This document shows positions 1 to 8,916 of a stretch of 29,316 nt of DNA, piece after piece; position 1 is the first letter of the stretch; every line of letters begins with the position of its first letter. Location: the NCBI GenBank assembly GCA_964408235.1, contig CAYOYN010000007.1, positions 1-29,316 on the forward strand. Reading direction: 5' to 3'. The stretch comes from SICU01 sp964408235. Lineage in GTDB: Archaea; Nanobdellota; Nanobdellia; Pacearchaeales; GW2011-AR1. The position numbers and the translations under genes were made by a program. The notes below the pieces were generated by a model. That model worked only from the letters and a program-made list of their open reading frames with translations. It searched no databases and was not told the origin of the DNA.

Positions 1-69
1 ACAACCAGAGAAGATAGAAGCACCTAAGATCAACCCCGTCAAGCCTAGATTTTTAGCCCTAGATTTCAT
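1..69 (-). CDS. Partial secreted or lipoprotein gene, N-terminus only
   Basis: Reading leftwards from an ATG at 69, an open frame runs to the window edge and codes for the first 23 residues, MKSRAKNLGLTGLILGASIF followed by SGC. This is a short basic start, a hydrophobic stretch and a lipobox-like FSGC, as in a lipoprotein signal peptide with a lipidated Cys at residue 23. A TATA-like stretch lies about 22-25 bases upstream. The mature protein is outside the window, so no function can be given. The call rests only on the signal-like N-terminus and its promoter spacing. Confidence 0.5.
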   Translation of the reverse strand, partial: MKSRAKNLGLTGLILGASIFSGC

Positions 70-134
70 CTTTCGGTATAATCCATAAATTAAACGAATA
101 TTTAAACTTTACTATTACTGGTTAGTTACAACAT

Positions 135-1145
135 TTAGAATAATGCGTTTCTGGATAAAAAGAGCCCTAGTAAGACAATAATTATTTGGAAAGACCAGAT
201 TATTTTAACGGCATTTTTTTCAGTAGGCTTAAACCCCATTTTTTTTAACAACGAAATTGAAACGTGATTCAAACTATACCATTTATTATATTGATTTTCA
301 ATAGTTCCATCTTTCATCGGCTTACCGAATGAGCTTTTCTTTAATCTTCCTCTAGATTTTAGTATTACTTCGAGCATGTAAGGGATATAAAAGAATGTAG
401 CTATTTTTTCAAAATTCCCAAGTATTGCAATGGTGGCAATCATTACTCCGATAGAATAAGTCATTACGTCACCAGGAAATACGCGAGCAGGGAATTTATT
501 ATACACAAAAAATCCAATTAGTGCAAGAGCCATGCATAAAGAGACTACTGCTAACCATGCGTTACCAGTTAAATAAGAAACTAAAGACAAACCAGAAAGA
601 AGTATTATTCCTTGTCCTGCCTCTAATCCATTAAATCCTGCCAACATATTAAACGTAGTTGTTGTAGCAACAACTCCTAATGGTATGAAAAACAGTGGAT
701 AAATTAAACCTAGATCAACAGCTCCAAATATTGGAAAATTCATTATGCTATCCCCTGCCTTTATTGCAATTAATGGAATGGAACCAAATAACACTATTAA
801 AATTCTAGATCTTGCAGATAATCCTCCTCTACGCCAACCAAATAAATCGTCTATAAATCCAATAAATCCCATGAAAACAACCATTGTTAATATAACGAAT
901 ATTTCTAACAAAAATCCATTTTGATTTTCAAGGATAAAAACTCTGTAGGCTACATAACCTAATACGCTTAAAAGAAATGCGAGCAAAACAATTACTCCTC
1001 CAGATCCAGATACTTTTTCTCCTTTAATCTTATTCATATCATCCCAAACTAACCCTATTGATTTTACCTTGCGGATCCACCAAGGCATTAAAGTAATAAC
1101 AACGATAATGCTTATTGCAAGAGGTAAAATTAGAAAGTAATTCAT
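135..1145 (-). CDS. UDP-GlcNAc:polyprenol-phosphate GlcNAc-1-phosphate transferase (Alg7/AglH type)
   Basis: This is a polytopic membrane enzyme of 336 residues in the MraY/WecA/Alg7 superfamily. Family knowledge says it moves GlcNAc-1-phosphate (or a similar sugar phosphate) from UDP onto dolichol phosphate, the first step of N-glycan assembly, at the cytoplasmic face. Visible support: about ten hydrophobic segments; the Asp-Asp pair in GFIDDLFGW at residues 99-100; the Alg7-like signature NMLAGFNGLEAGQG at 166-179; FPGD at 223-226. The NGLEAGQ wording favours Alg7/AglH over the bacterial MraY or WecA branches. Length is normal. It has its own TATA-like box 25 bases upstream and sits beside genes for surface proteins rich in glycosylation sequons, which fits a glycosylation role. 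The exact sugar cannot be read from sequence. Confidence 0.85.
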   Translation of the reverse strand: MNYFLILPLAISIIVVITLMPWWIRKVKSIGLVWDDMNKIKGEKVSGSGGVIVLLAFLLSVLGYVAYRVFILENQNGFLLEIFVILTMVVFMGFIGFIDDLFGWRRGGLSARSRILIVLFGSIPLIAIKAGDSIMNFPIFGAVDLGLIYPLFFIPLGVVATTTTFNMLAGFNGLEAGQGIILLSGLSLVSYLTGNAWLAVVSLCMALALIGFFVYNKFPARVFPGDVMTYSIGVMIATIAILGNFEKIATFFYIPYMLEVILKSRGRLKKSSFGKPMKDGTIENQYNKWYSLNHVSISLLKKMGFKPTEKNAVKIIWSFQIIIVLLGLFLSRNALF

Positions 1146-1165
1146 AATCTAACTAGTAAATTATT

Positions 1166-1174
1166 ATTTATAAT
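1166..1174 (-). promoter_or_regulatory. TATA-like box of the GlcNAc-1-phosphate transferase gene
   Basis: On the minus strand this reads ATTATAAAT. It is centred 25 bases before the ATG at 1145, the archaeal spacing expected for a leaderless transcript. Confidence 0.55.
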
Positions 1175-1176
1175 AC

Positions 1177-2757
1177 TTATTGGTCAACTTTTTCATTATC
1201 GACAAAAAGACTATACCCTCCATAACCATCTTGTCCTGCCCAATTAATTCCCTTTCCACAATCTCCAAGCATTTCACATATCTCCAATTTCTTTTTAACC
1301 CATCCGTCGCTAACTCCATCCTTATTTCTATCCCAACATTCTTCTCCAGAAGTTATTTTTTCATTTCCTCCAAATACGTCTTTCTCAAAAGTTACTATGC
1401 AAGTCTCACTAGCTAATGCGCATATTTTACTTGTTTCGGTATCTTCCCAGAAATTAAATCCCGGTTTATTTTCTGGAAAACAAGTACCAGTTACCTTAAT
1501 TGCAGAACTATTGCTCAATGCTTGTAAAATAGTTCCTTCTTCCCATCTACAATCTCTAACATCTTCATTTTCACAGGATTTCTGATCTTGTTGATTTACG
1601 CAATCTTGCCATCTATTTACTTTACATGCGGCTTGAGAGAAATCTCCAATTTTTTGTTCAATACATTCCTCCGCCCTATAATCTTCGCATTGTTCTAAAA
1701 CTTCTTCACCATTTATGCAAATATGTTTGTAGAATCTACTTCCCACAGAATTATCTGAGTTGCCTTGGCCACCAGCATCATTATTAACACACCAACTTTC
1801 TCCGTGTTTGTAACTATTTCCATTCTGAGTATTTCTACAATTTAAGTCTGCACAAATATAATCTCCATAAGTCGGAGACTTTCCAGCATCATTCTCGCTA
1901 CGGCAAATGCTTCCTTGTAAATAATCGCAATTTCCACATGAAGAACTTCCTGCGTTAGCACTTCCAGGAGAACAAGCTTCATCAGGAGAGATTACTGTGC
2001 TCCAATATAACTGATCCTCTAATTTTGAAGCATCATAAATATTAGCAGGGTTTCCACAAGTGTCTACAAAATAAACTCCATCTTTTCCATCGACACAAGT
2101 TGTTTTAGTGCTAGGTCCGCATATAGTCCCTAATTCTTCTGCAGAACATAACTTTCCAGCATAGAATGTTCCTCCAACAAGAGAAGCATTTCCGGTTTGA
2201 GTGTTACATTCTGCGCGAGTTCCAAATTTACATGTTTTTTCAAATTCAAATTCATATACGCAAGCTCCAACTTCTTGTTGCTGAACTTTTTCAATACAAG
2301 CTAGTTCGCTTCCAACACTCGTGTCATAATTTGTTTCAAGCCCCAAATAAGAGCTTAATCTTTTACATCGCACCAATGAAACATAAGCTGATTGGTCTCC
2401 AAGTACGCAACATCCTAACGAACATTGAGGTGGTTCTTCTTCACTCCAAACACCACCATTTGCATTGCAGACTAATTGAGGAGTATTATCTAAACAAGTA
2501 CCTTCAGTAGAATCATAACAAGTTCCAGCTTTACAATAACTAGTTGACTCGCATGATGTTGCTACTTGTCTGCTTCCAGGTTTACATTCGCTTGAAGGCA
2601 CATTTTGGCAAAAAGCTCCAGTATTTGTTTGTTCACAGCAAACTGTTGCAACTTGGGTTCCCAAATTTGGATTGTTAGATGTTCCAGACTGTTGTGCAAA
2701 AGCTAAGCCAGCTAATAAGATGATTCCTAAAACTAAAACTATTTTTTTATCTTTCAT
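1177..2757 (-). CDS. Cysteine-rich secreted protein, short paralog
   Basis: Start chosen at 2757 (MKDKKIVLVLG...), which gives a classic signal peptide ending near AFAQQ; the frame is open six codons further upstream. The protein is about 526 residues, with dozens of cysteines, many in CC or CxxC pairs, and no C-terminal membrane helix. It is clearly homologous to the N-terminal half of the larger protein at 3542-7249. Shared blocks in the same order are DGVYFVDTCGNPANIYD, CGNCDYLQGSIC (residues about 272-284), YKHGESWC (about 314-320) and a C-terminal LGDCG...NWAG region. The start overlaps the stop of the pilin-like gene upstream as ATGA, so the two are probably translationally coupled. I recognise no named family. 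A disulfide-stabilised surface or adhesion protein is likely; enzymatic activity is neither shown nor excluded. Confidence 0.8.
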   Translation of the reverse strand: MKDKKIVLVLGIILLAGLAFAQQSGTSNNPNLGTQVATVCCEQTNTGAFCQNVPSSECKPGSRQVATSCESTSYCKAGTCYDSTEGTCLDNTPQLVCNANGGVWSEEEPPQCSLGCCVLGDQSAYVSLVRCKRLSSYLGLETNYDTSVGSELACIEKVQQQEVGACVYEFEFEKTCKFGTRAECNTQTGNASLVGGTFYAGKLCSAEELGTICGPSTKTTCVDGKDGVYFVDTCGNPANIYDASKLEDQLYWSTVISPDEACSPGSANAGSSSCGNCDYLQGSICRSENDAGKSPTYGDYICADLNCRNTQNGNSYKHGESWCVNNDAGGQGNSDNSVGSRFYKHICINGEEVLEQCEDYRAEECIEQKIGDFSQAACKVNRWQDCVNQQDQKSCENEDVRDCRWEEGTILQALSNSSAIKVTGTCFPENKPGFNFWEDTETSKICALASETCIVTFEKDVFGGNEKITSGEECWDRNKDGVSDGWVKKKLEICEMLGDCGKGINWAGQDGYGGYSLFVDNEKVDQ

Positions 2758-3506
2758 GCTAATCCTTGTGGCCATACAAGACTTCTTGTAGCGAAAGCAA
2801 ATTTATCTTCTGTTGTAACATCTCTAAGCTGATAAATTGTGCTTCCATCATCGCGTCTTGTTTTTTCAATTAATAAATTAGGATAATAAGAAATATATAA
2901 ACTTGTTTCAGAATCTCCAAAGGTCGATTCATATTGAATGATATTCACTGCAGTGTTTATTAAAGTGTACCATTCAGAATCTAAGTTAACTGAAAACTTC
3001 TGGAATGTTTGAGTATCTTCTCTTCTCAAGGTTAAAGGAGCAATGAAATCTACATATATCTGGCCAGGAACAATTCCTACAGAAATTTCGGTAGATCCAG
3101 AGGTTACTTCATAGCCTCTAGATTCATATTGGTCTTTCAAATCTTCAAAACATTGTCTAGCGCGAGGTTCAATATGTTTTTTCATTTCATCTTGAACGTG
3201 TTTCAATAAAAGAGGTTGTTGAACAGAACAAGGAGTGTAATATTGTGAGGTATAACATAAATATTGCAACTTTAAATCTTGGTACATTGCATAATTATCT
3301 GGTACGGTATAACCTCCCTGAACGCTCAAAGTGTTTTTTATATTTTCAATTTCAGGCTCTATACAAGTTCTCAAATAAGAACTAGGATTTACGTTTGAAG
3401 AAAAAATATTCGCAGAAGGAAAAGCAAAGATTATGATAATAACTGAAATAACAAGCAATGCAAGAATAACAAACATTGTAACTTGTCCTGACCTCTCTTT
3501 CATCAT
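2754..3506 (-). CDS. Pilin-like membrane protein with conserved cysteines, copy 1
   Basis: The start is set at 3506 (MMKERSGQVTMFV...) because a TATA-like box lies 26 bases upstream and the extra 21 codons before it are not signal-like. The protein has about 250 residues. A short basic N-terminus ending in Gly-Gln is followed by a helix of roughly 22 hydrophobic residues, the architecture of class III (type IV pilin-like) signals, then an exported domain. It aligns with the protein at 7240-8007: both have cysteines in (V/T)CI, YLC, PC and QCF contexts, an ESRxY motif, and a C-terminal AFATRSLVWPQG versus EFATRGCALPAG. The two proteins share too little with true pilins for a firm claim. It precedes and overlaps a cysteine-rich secreted protein, suggesting that the pair works together at the cell surface. 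Confidence 0.75.
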   Translation of the reverse strand: MMKERSGQVTMFVILALLVISVIIIIFAFPSANIFSSNVNPSSYLRTCIEPEIENIKNTLSVQGGYTVPDNYAMYQDLKLQYLCYTSQYYTPCSVQQPLLLKHVQDEMKKHIEPRARQCFEDLKDQYESRGYEVTSGSTEISVGIVPGQIYVDFIAPLTLRREDTQTFQKFSVNLDSEWYTLINTAVNIIQYESTFGDSETSLYISYYPNLLIEKTRRDDGSTIYQLRDVTTEDKFAFATRSLVWPQGLA

Positions 3507-3527
3507 CAATATCCAAGAGATTTTTAA

Positions 3528-3536
3528 TTTATAAAT
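3528..3536 (-). promoter_or_regulatory. TATA-like box of the pilin-like/cysteine-rich unit 1
   Basis: The minus strand reads ATTTATAAA, centred 26 bases before the ATG at 3506. It sits in the short gap just after the stop codon of the large cysteine-rich gene, so unit 1 can be transcribed separately from unit 2. Confidence 0.55.
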
Positions 3537-3541
3537 TCTCA

Positions 3542-6500
3542 CTAATATCCTTGGCTTGCAGTCATACAAGCTCCAACATTTCCAAAAGTATCTTTACACT
3601 TAATCTTATACACATTTCCGCTTTGATAAGGCATTGTGTGGACCTTGCTTGCCCCAGCTAGTGCTGTGCCTGTCTCAAACTCAAATGAACAAGAGTCTAA
3701 AGAGTATTCGCAAATAGATGCCTCATTAGTCACGACAACTAATGAATTTCCAGAATTGTAAAGTCTAGTTATTGTAGGTCCTTGATTATCCACTTGTATT
3801 GTAAATTGAGAGTTTCCGCTAGCAGGGTTTCCAGCTCTATCAGTGCAATTCAATCTAATATCATAGTTTCCAGAGAAAAGAGAGTTAAATATTTGTTTAT
3901 GGTTGCTCAAACCAGTTGTGAAAAAGTCCACATAATTTACTCCATCAAAAGAATATTCGCAAAATGCTTTTCCATTATCTATTCCTCCAGAAGTAACTAT
4001 TTCAAGAGTTACAGATACTGGTTCAGTTGCAGATAGTATCGTATTCCCTGTAGGTTTTATAGATGAAATTGTTAAAGGAGTAGTTGTCTTTCTAATTTCG
4101 TAACCATTTTGAGGCTGGCTTTGAGAATTAGCATTTCTTCCTTCTTCTAAATTAATTCCGGATTGTCCTATATCTTCTCCAAGCCATGGTTGATCAGCGC
4201 ATCTGAAATAATATTTACTATTATCTCCTGTAACTGGAAGAGTTGCACTACATTGCCAACCATTTAAGGTGGATTGAGTCAAACCATTATTACAATTAGC
4301 TTCTCCTTCCATGATTTCATAAGCTACATCTTGTGAGCTAAATCTGCATGTTGCAGGTTCATTAGTGTAAAATTGCATGTTGAATGTAGTTGAAATTAAG
4401 CCGGAAACTCCTGGGCTTTCAGGAATAAATTTAGTTATCACTGGCGCAGTAAAATCATCAGCAGGAGAAACCTTGAATCTGATGTTATATTCAACACTAT
4501 TACCATTTCCACTTTTGTCTTCGCATAATACATACAAATTATAGTCTGCGCGTCGATTAGGGTCTGCACTAGAACCAGATGCTCCTAGTTCATCCAAAGT
4601 TTCCATTGCCCTGTTATCTGTATGAGCTGAAACATAAGCATTCAAACTACTATCAAAGTAAACATTCTCCATATCATCATAACCGTTTTCAGGTCTTATA
4701 GGAGATATCTTACACTGACTAGGTTCATTAGTAATAATCCCGAAAGTCACTGCAGTATACTCTTGAATAGATCCATCACTAGCAGAAGACTTAATTTCGA
4801 CACCGTTATCAGATTCAACAAAACTATATCCGCTAGGTAATGATGTAGAATTAAATGATATTTCAGGAGCAGTTACATCATTAGGATTTATGTTTATGCA
4901 AGCCTCATTTTCAGTTTCAGGGTTTATCAGTTCGCAAGTTTTTCCTAATGAGGCGCATTTGTAAGCGGTACATTCTACTCCCAATTCAGAACACTTAGAA
5001 CAATTGTCTCCTCCAGAAGGTGGTTGCCATGGCAAGCAAGTAAATTCAACTTTTCTCTCTCTATATTTTCCAACGCCTGCAATAGATAGTACTGCTACGA
5101 TTACTGCTACAACAATTGCAATGATCCAACCTACGACTGGTAGGGCTGTAGCTGAAAGAATTTGAGGGGCTACTGTCGCCCATAAAGCATATCCTATAAC
5201 TGCACCTGCAACAACTGCTATGGTCAAGTCATCTCCTTCCAATCCAAAAGCTAACCCTACAATATATCCTATTCCTGCCCCAACGGCAGCAGTACTAAAT
5301 ACCGATCCGAATGAAGATACTGTAGCAGGGGCCACTCCTGCAGCAGGGGCTGTTAAACCTATAGCTTCGGAAATAACGCCTGCATAAAAATAACCGGCTG
5401 CGCCTAAACCTAATTGAGCGATTTGACCAGCAAGAGCATCAGGATCTAAACTAAAGTCTAATCCTGTTGCAGCCTCAATTTGCTCTTCTGTAAATCCATC
5501 TACTCTCTGCCCTGGTTTTGGAGTTATATATTTCTTTAACCCTTCAATATAAGAATCTGAAATATCTGGTTGCCTGTTTCCTGAAGTTAAGTAACCATCT
5601 CCAAGTTCTCCTGCCAAATTAACATGAGATCCACAATCTCCTAAACTCATACAAAGGTTATTCATTGTTTGAGCAAATTCCGCATCCTTACATTGGCAGT
5701 TTATTTTACATTCCCATCTTCCTTCAATATTTTTCTTTTCATAATACGTACAAGTTTGTGTAGCTGCCTTACATATTGCAGCAGAATCAGGTTGCGGTTC
5801 ATCAGTTAGTTCAAATCCTGTAGGGTACTTAGGTAAACAGACATCGAACTTGAATTTATCAAGTTCTACATGTTTCAAATAACAGTCTGGGCTTTCTTCA
5901 CATTTCGCAAGTTCATCAGCATTCTCATTATACTTAGTACATAAAGCTCCAGTATTGACTCTGCATTGAGCATTTGTAAAATCATTACTAACATCTTGTT
6001 CAACGCAAACTCCGTTTCTGTATTCTGCACAAGGTTCTGTTCTTATTTCTCCTTCAAAACATAGTTTTCGATAATGTTTGCTTCCGGGTACATCAACTGC
6101 GCGTTCCTGATTTGTTCCCTCCGCACCATCTAACCCAGTCCAAGAATCAAAAGCGCACCAACTTTCTCCGTGCTTTCTTACTTTATTGTTATCTGCCTCA
6201 TCAACACAAGTTAAATCTCTACAAACATATTGTCCACCATTCAAAGGGCTTGTATCTAGACTCGCTCTAGCGCTTCCACAAATACTTCCTTGTAAATAAT
6301 CACAATTTCCGCATCTTTGTTCATTAGTTATTCTTCCACTACTATCTTTTATTAAAGAGCAACTTTGTTCGATAGGTACAACTGAATTCCAATAAGAAGC
6401 AACATTTCTTTTTTCATAATCGTAAATATTTGCTTTATTTCCGCAAGAGTCTACAAAATACAAACCATCTTCGTCATCAAAACACTGGGCGTTTTCAGTA

Positions 6501-7249
6501 GTCTCGCATTTTGTGTTTAGTTGAGGATTTGTACATAATTGATTTGGATAAAATTCTCCACCATTAGTTAGACATTTGACTTCACTTGTAAATTGACAGT
6601 TATATTTTTGTTCTTGGTCTAAAAATTCCAAGACGCAAGCACCTTCTCTTTGAGTCCTAACTTTCTGCAAACATTGGATCTCTCCAGTTATCTGAGAATC
6701 CCAGTTTACTGGAGCACCTATAGTTTGTCCCAGGTTATTGCATTCTTGACTAGTGGATAGTTTTGCTTGTTGTGCACCACCAGAGCTATCAGGGGAAACT
6801 AAACAACACCCTCTATTACATTGTACTGGTGCTTGAGCATACCATGTTCCTCCTGAGTTTTCGCAAGATGCTCTAGGACTTCCAGCAGAACACAAACCTA
6901 AATCTGTATCAAAACATGTTCCTAACTGGCAAGAAGAAAAGTCTGTTCTTCTTCCTGGAAAACAAGAAGAAGTACATTCGCTATTGCAAACAGATGAAGG
7001 GTATTCTTGACAATAACTTCCATTATTATCTAATAAACAAGTCTGAATAGATGTAGACTGAGCAGAAACAAGTCCTCCAGATAAATAGTTCAAAGCTTTT
7101 TCTCTAATAAATGAAATAAACTTAGATTCTTTAGAATTTCCATAATACTCTAAATCATTAGTTTCACTCATTATATAAGAAAAAGCTATTCCGCTAAGAA
7201 GTATCAAAATAATTTCAAATAATCCTATAAACTTTTTAGTTAAAACCAT
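3542..7249 (-). CDS. Giant cysteine-rich surface protein with hydrophobic Gly-rich core and Ig-like tail
   Basis: Start chosen at 7249 (MVLTKKFIGLFE...), which gives 1235 residues and a hydrophobic leader at about 5-25. Three regions are visible. First, residues about 50-560 form a cysteine-rich region homologous to the protein at 1177-2757 (CGNCDYLQGSIC at about 311-322, KHGESWC near 356). Second, about 606-726 form a Gly/Ala-rich hydrophobic region with perhaps four helices (for example LPVVGWIIAIVVAVIVAVLS), then another short cysteine cluster (CSKCSELGVEC). Third, about 760-1235 contain at least four beta-rich Ig-like repeats, each opening with a phrase such as TAPEISF, TAPVITKF or GPTITRL. 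The hydrophobic centre is unusual for an extracellular protein and could insert into a membrane. No named family is recognised. The gene overlaps the upstream pilin-like gene by 10 bases, so co-expression is likely. Confidence 0.8.
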   Translation of the reverse strand: MVLTKKFIGLFEIILILLSGIAFSYIMSETNDLEYYGNSKESKFISFIREKALNYLSGGLVSAQSTSIQTCLLDNNGSYCQEYPSSVCNSECTSSCFPGRRTDFSSCQLGTCFDTDLGLCSAGSPRASCENSGGTWYAQAPVQCNRGCCLVSPDSSGGAQQAKLSTSQECNNLGQTIGAPVNWDSQITGEIQCLQKVRTQREGACVLEFLDQEQKYNCQFTSEVKCLTNGGEFYPNQLCTNPQLNTKCETTENAQCFDDEDGLYFVDSCGNKANIYDYEKRNVASYWNSVVPIEQSCSLIKDSSGRITNEQRCGNCDYLQGSICGSARASLDTSPLNGGQYVCRDLTCVDEADNNKVRKHGESWCAFDSWTGLDGAEGTNQERAVDVPGSKHYRKLCFEGEIRTEPCAEYRNGVCVEQDVSNDFTNAQCRVNTGALCTKYNENADELAKCEESPDCYLKHVELDKFKFDVCLPKYPTGFELTDEPQPDSAAICKAATQTCTYYEKKNIEGRWECKINCQCKDAEFAQTMNNLCMSLGDCGSHVNLAGELGDGYLTSGNRQPDISDSYIEGLKKYITPKPGQRVDGFTEEQIEAATGLDFSLDPDALAGQIAQLGLGAAGYFYAGVISEAIGLTAPAAGVAPATVSSFGSVFSTAAVGAGIGYIVGLAFGLEGDDLTIAVVAGAVIGYALWATVAPQILSATALPVVGWIIAIVVAVIVAVLSIAGVGKYRERKVEFTCLPWQPPSGGDNCSKCSELGVECTAYKCASLGKTCELINPETENEACININPNDVTAPEISFNSTSLPSGYSFVESDNGVEIKSSASDGSIQEYTAVTFGIITNEPSQCKISPIRPENGYDDMENVYFDSSLNAYVSAHTDNRAMETLDELGASGSSADPNRRADYNLYVLCEDKSGNGNSVEYNIRFKVSPADDFTAPVITKFIPESPGVSGLISTTFNMQFYTNEPATCRFSSQDVAYEIMEGEANCNNGLTQSTLNGWQCSATLPVTGDNSKYYFRCADQPWLGEDIGQSGINLEEGRNANSQSQPQNGYEIRKTTTPLTISSIKPTGNTILSATEPVSVTLEIVTSGGIDNGKAFCEYSFDGVNYVDFFTTGLSNHKQIFNSLFSGNYDIRLNCTDRAGNPASGNSQFTIQVDNQGPTITRLYNSGNSLVVVTNEASICEYSLDSCSFEFETGTALAGASKVHTMPYQSGNVYKIKCKDTFGNVGACMTASQGY

Positions 7250-8007
7250 CCTGCTGGTAATGCACACCCCCTTGTAGCAAATTCCAAAACCTCACCAGAT
7301 TTCTTATTTTTAATAGTATAAATCTTTGTTGTATCTTCCATTAAGTAAACGCGTATGTCATATTCAGGATAAAGGGCCATAAAACCCTCATTGCTAAAAT
7401 AGCACCATTTAGCTTCTTGTGTAACTATTTCGCTAACTACAAACCCTATACTTTGAAGTTTAGTAAACACAAAAGTATCAAATTTTGAAAATTTCTTAGA
7501 TTCGCCTGACTTAGTCATAGTAAATTCATTTTCAAAACTAATTTCCACTACTTCTGGTTTAAGGCTAGATTCAACTTTAACATTTCCATTGCTAGATATA
7601 TCATAATTTCTACTTTCTAATTCAGATATTAAAGAAGAAAAACATTGTTCTGCATCATTTTGTATTGCTTCATCAAATTCTTTTTCTATTTGAGAAACAT
7701 AAAGAGGGAATTGATTTACGCAAGGTTCAAAATTATTTATGTTCTTGCATAAATAAGGAATTTCTCTATTGTTGTACAAGACTTTATCTTCAGCAGATAA
7801 AAGCCCCGCATTAGAAAACATATTGTCTAGAATTACTCTAGCGCGTTCATTAATACAGACACTCAAATAAGCTTGAGGATCATCAAAATCTTGTTCTCTC
7901 AAACTAACAGTATCTCTATTTATCATCATAACTACAAAAATAATCCCTACAATAAGTAAAGCAACAATAACAAAAACTGTAACTTGCCCTTTTTTATCAA
8001 ACATCAT
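7240..8007 (-). CDS. Pilin-like membrane protein with conserved cysteines, copy 2
   Basis: This 255-residue protein begins MMFDKKGQVTVFVIVALL, a KKG-Q class III-type signal followed by one membrane helix (about 9-28), then an exported domain with at least six cysteines (contexts VCI, YLC, PC, QCF, WCYF, RGCA). It is a paralog of the protein at 2754-3506, with the same cysteine order and the same FATR...PxG ending. Cleavage by an archaeal prepilin peptidase after KKG is possible, but the Glu at +5 typical of pilins is absent, so it could also be a simple anchor. The gene overlaps the start of the giant cysteine-rich gene. ATG at 8007 or 8004 are equally good; a GAGG sequence lies just upstream. 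Confidence 0.75.
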   Translation of the reverse strand: MMFDKKGQVTVFVIVALLIVGIIFVVMMINRDTVSLREQDFDDPQAYLSVCINERARVILDNMFSNAGLLSAEDKVLYNNREIPYLCKNINNFEPCVNQFPLYVSQIEKEFDEAIQNDAEQCFSSLISELESRNYDISSNGNVKVESSLKPEVVEISFENEFTMTKSGESKKFSKFDTFVFTKLQSIGFVVSEIVTQEAKWCYFSNEGFMALYPEYDIRVYLMEDTTKIYTIKNKKSGEVLEFATRGCALPAGWF

Positions 8008-8033
8008 GCCTCATTTTTAGACATGAAACTTTG

Positions 8034-8042
8034 TTTTTATAT
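8034..8042 (-). promoter_or_regulatory. TATA-like box of the pilin-like/cysteine-rich unit 2
   Basis: The minus strand reads ATATAAAAA, centred about 31 bases before the ATG at 8007. This leaves room for a very short leader containing the GAGG found next to the start. Confidence 0.45.
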
Positions 8043-8048
8043 CCTTCT

Positions 8049-8777
8049 TTAATCGTCCTGTTCTACTCTTGGTGCAAGAACAAAAGAAAGCATTACTTTC
8101 CCGCTAGGGAAGTTAAGCCTCATAGGGTGATTATCAGAAAAATTGATTTCTGCACGATTTGCTATTTTAGCACCCTTGATGAATTTGCTTAAGTATTCAA
8201 GAGAGAAACGTGCAGAGCTAGCATCAGAAAATATTTGAGCTTCATCACTAGAAAATTCAGTCTTAGCAGAGTGCAAGTTACTTGATTCAATAATGAACTT
8301 ATCTGGTGCAGCAATGAATGTGCATGCATCTGCAACAACTGCGCAATCTTCAATGGCGTCTACAAAAGCCTGAGCATCTATTTTTACTACGCTCTTAAAC
8401 TCCCAAGCAGGCATTTGTTTATCATCTCCTTCAACTTCTATCAAAGCTAATGAAAACTCTCTCTTTATTTTGTCATTAATTATAATCTTCAATGAACTCT
8501 CTTCTCTTTCAATTACAAGAGAACTTCCCATTTTTACTCTACGCATTATAGAATTAAGATTTTCTAAGTTAACTCCTAAAGTTTCATCTTTTTCTAAAAC
8601 AAATTCTGAAAATAATTCAGATGGAATGTTAAAATAACACATTGCAACGTTCGCTGGGTCTAATGCAGTCAAACTCATGCCTTCCCTAGTAACTTTAATC
8701 CTAACTTCGGTAACAAGTTCAGAAATTATGCTTATCAGATGTGATAAAATTCTAGGGTCCTCTAATTTTAACCTCAT
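8049..8777 (-). CDS. pcn: DNA polymerase sliding clamp (PCNA)
   Basis: This 242-residue protein matches archaeal PCNA over its whole length. PCNA forms a trimeric ring on DNA that tethers polymerase, FEN1, ligase and other PIP-box proteins. Visible markers: the N-terminal region with VRIKVTREGMSLTALDPANVAM; LGVNLENLNSIMRR; the interdomain region around residues 115-130; SARFSLEYLSKFIKGA; and the C-terminal end VMLSFVLAPRVEQDD. Length is normal for the family (about 245-250). It is transcribed divergently from the primase gene, a natural replication pairing. A TATA-like element lies 25 bases upstream. Confidence 0.95.
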   Translation of the reverse strand: MRLKLEDPRILSHLISIISELVTEVRIKVTREGMSLTALDPANVAMCYFNIPSELFSEFVLEKDETLGVNLENLNSIMRRVKMGSSLVIEREESSLKIIINDKIKREFSLALIEVEGDDKQMPAWEFKSVVKIDAQAFVDAIEDCAVVADACTFIAAPDKFIIESSNLHSAKTEFSSDEAQIFSDASSARFSLEYLSKFIKGAKIANRAEINFSDNHPMRLNFPSGKVMLSFVLAPRVEQDD

Positions 8778-8797
8778 GTTATTTAGGGCTATATTTT

Positions 8798-8807
8798 ACT
8801 TTTAAGC
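8798..8807 (-). promoter_or_regulatory. TATA-like box of pcn
   Basis: The minus strand reads GCTTAAAAGT, centred about 25 bases before the ATG at 8777. Confidence 0.5.
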
Positions 8808-8888
8808 ATTATGGTGATAAGAAGAGTAAGAAAAAATAAAATCTAAGATTGATTGGATGTGTAATGATACACTTTGACATAGCAATTC

Positions 8889-8896
8889 ATATAAAT
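8889..8896 (+). promoter_or_regulatory. TATA-like box of the primase gene
   Basis: ATATAAAT is centred 25 bases before the ATG at 8917. Together with the pcn box it makes the 139-base gap a divergent replication promoter region. Confidence 0.55.
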
Positions 8897-8916
8897 CTAT
8901 CAAGTGCTTCAAAGTT

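Noticed and set aside
3782..4036. Open frame inside the giant cysteine-rich gene, plus strand
   Set aside because: It is a shadow of the real minus-strand gene, with no recognisable domain.
8778..8916. Possible C/D box RNA between pcn and the primase gene, from GTGATAA and TAATGATA
   Set aside because: No good C box (RTGATGA) with a paired D box (CTGA) is present at proper spacing; the two promoters explain the gap.
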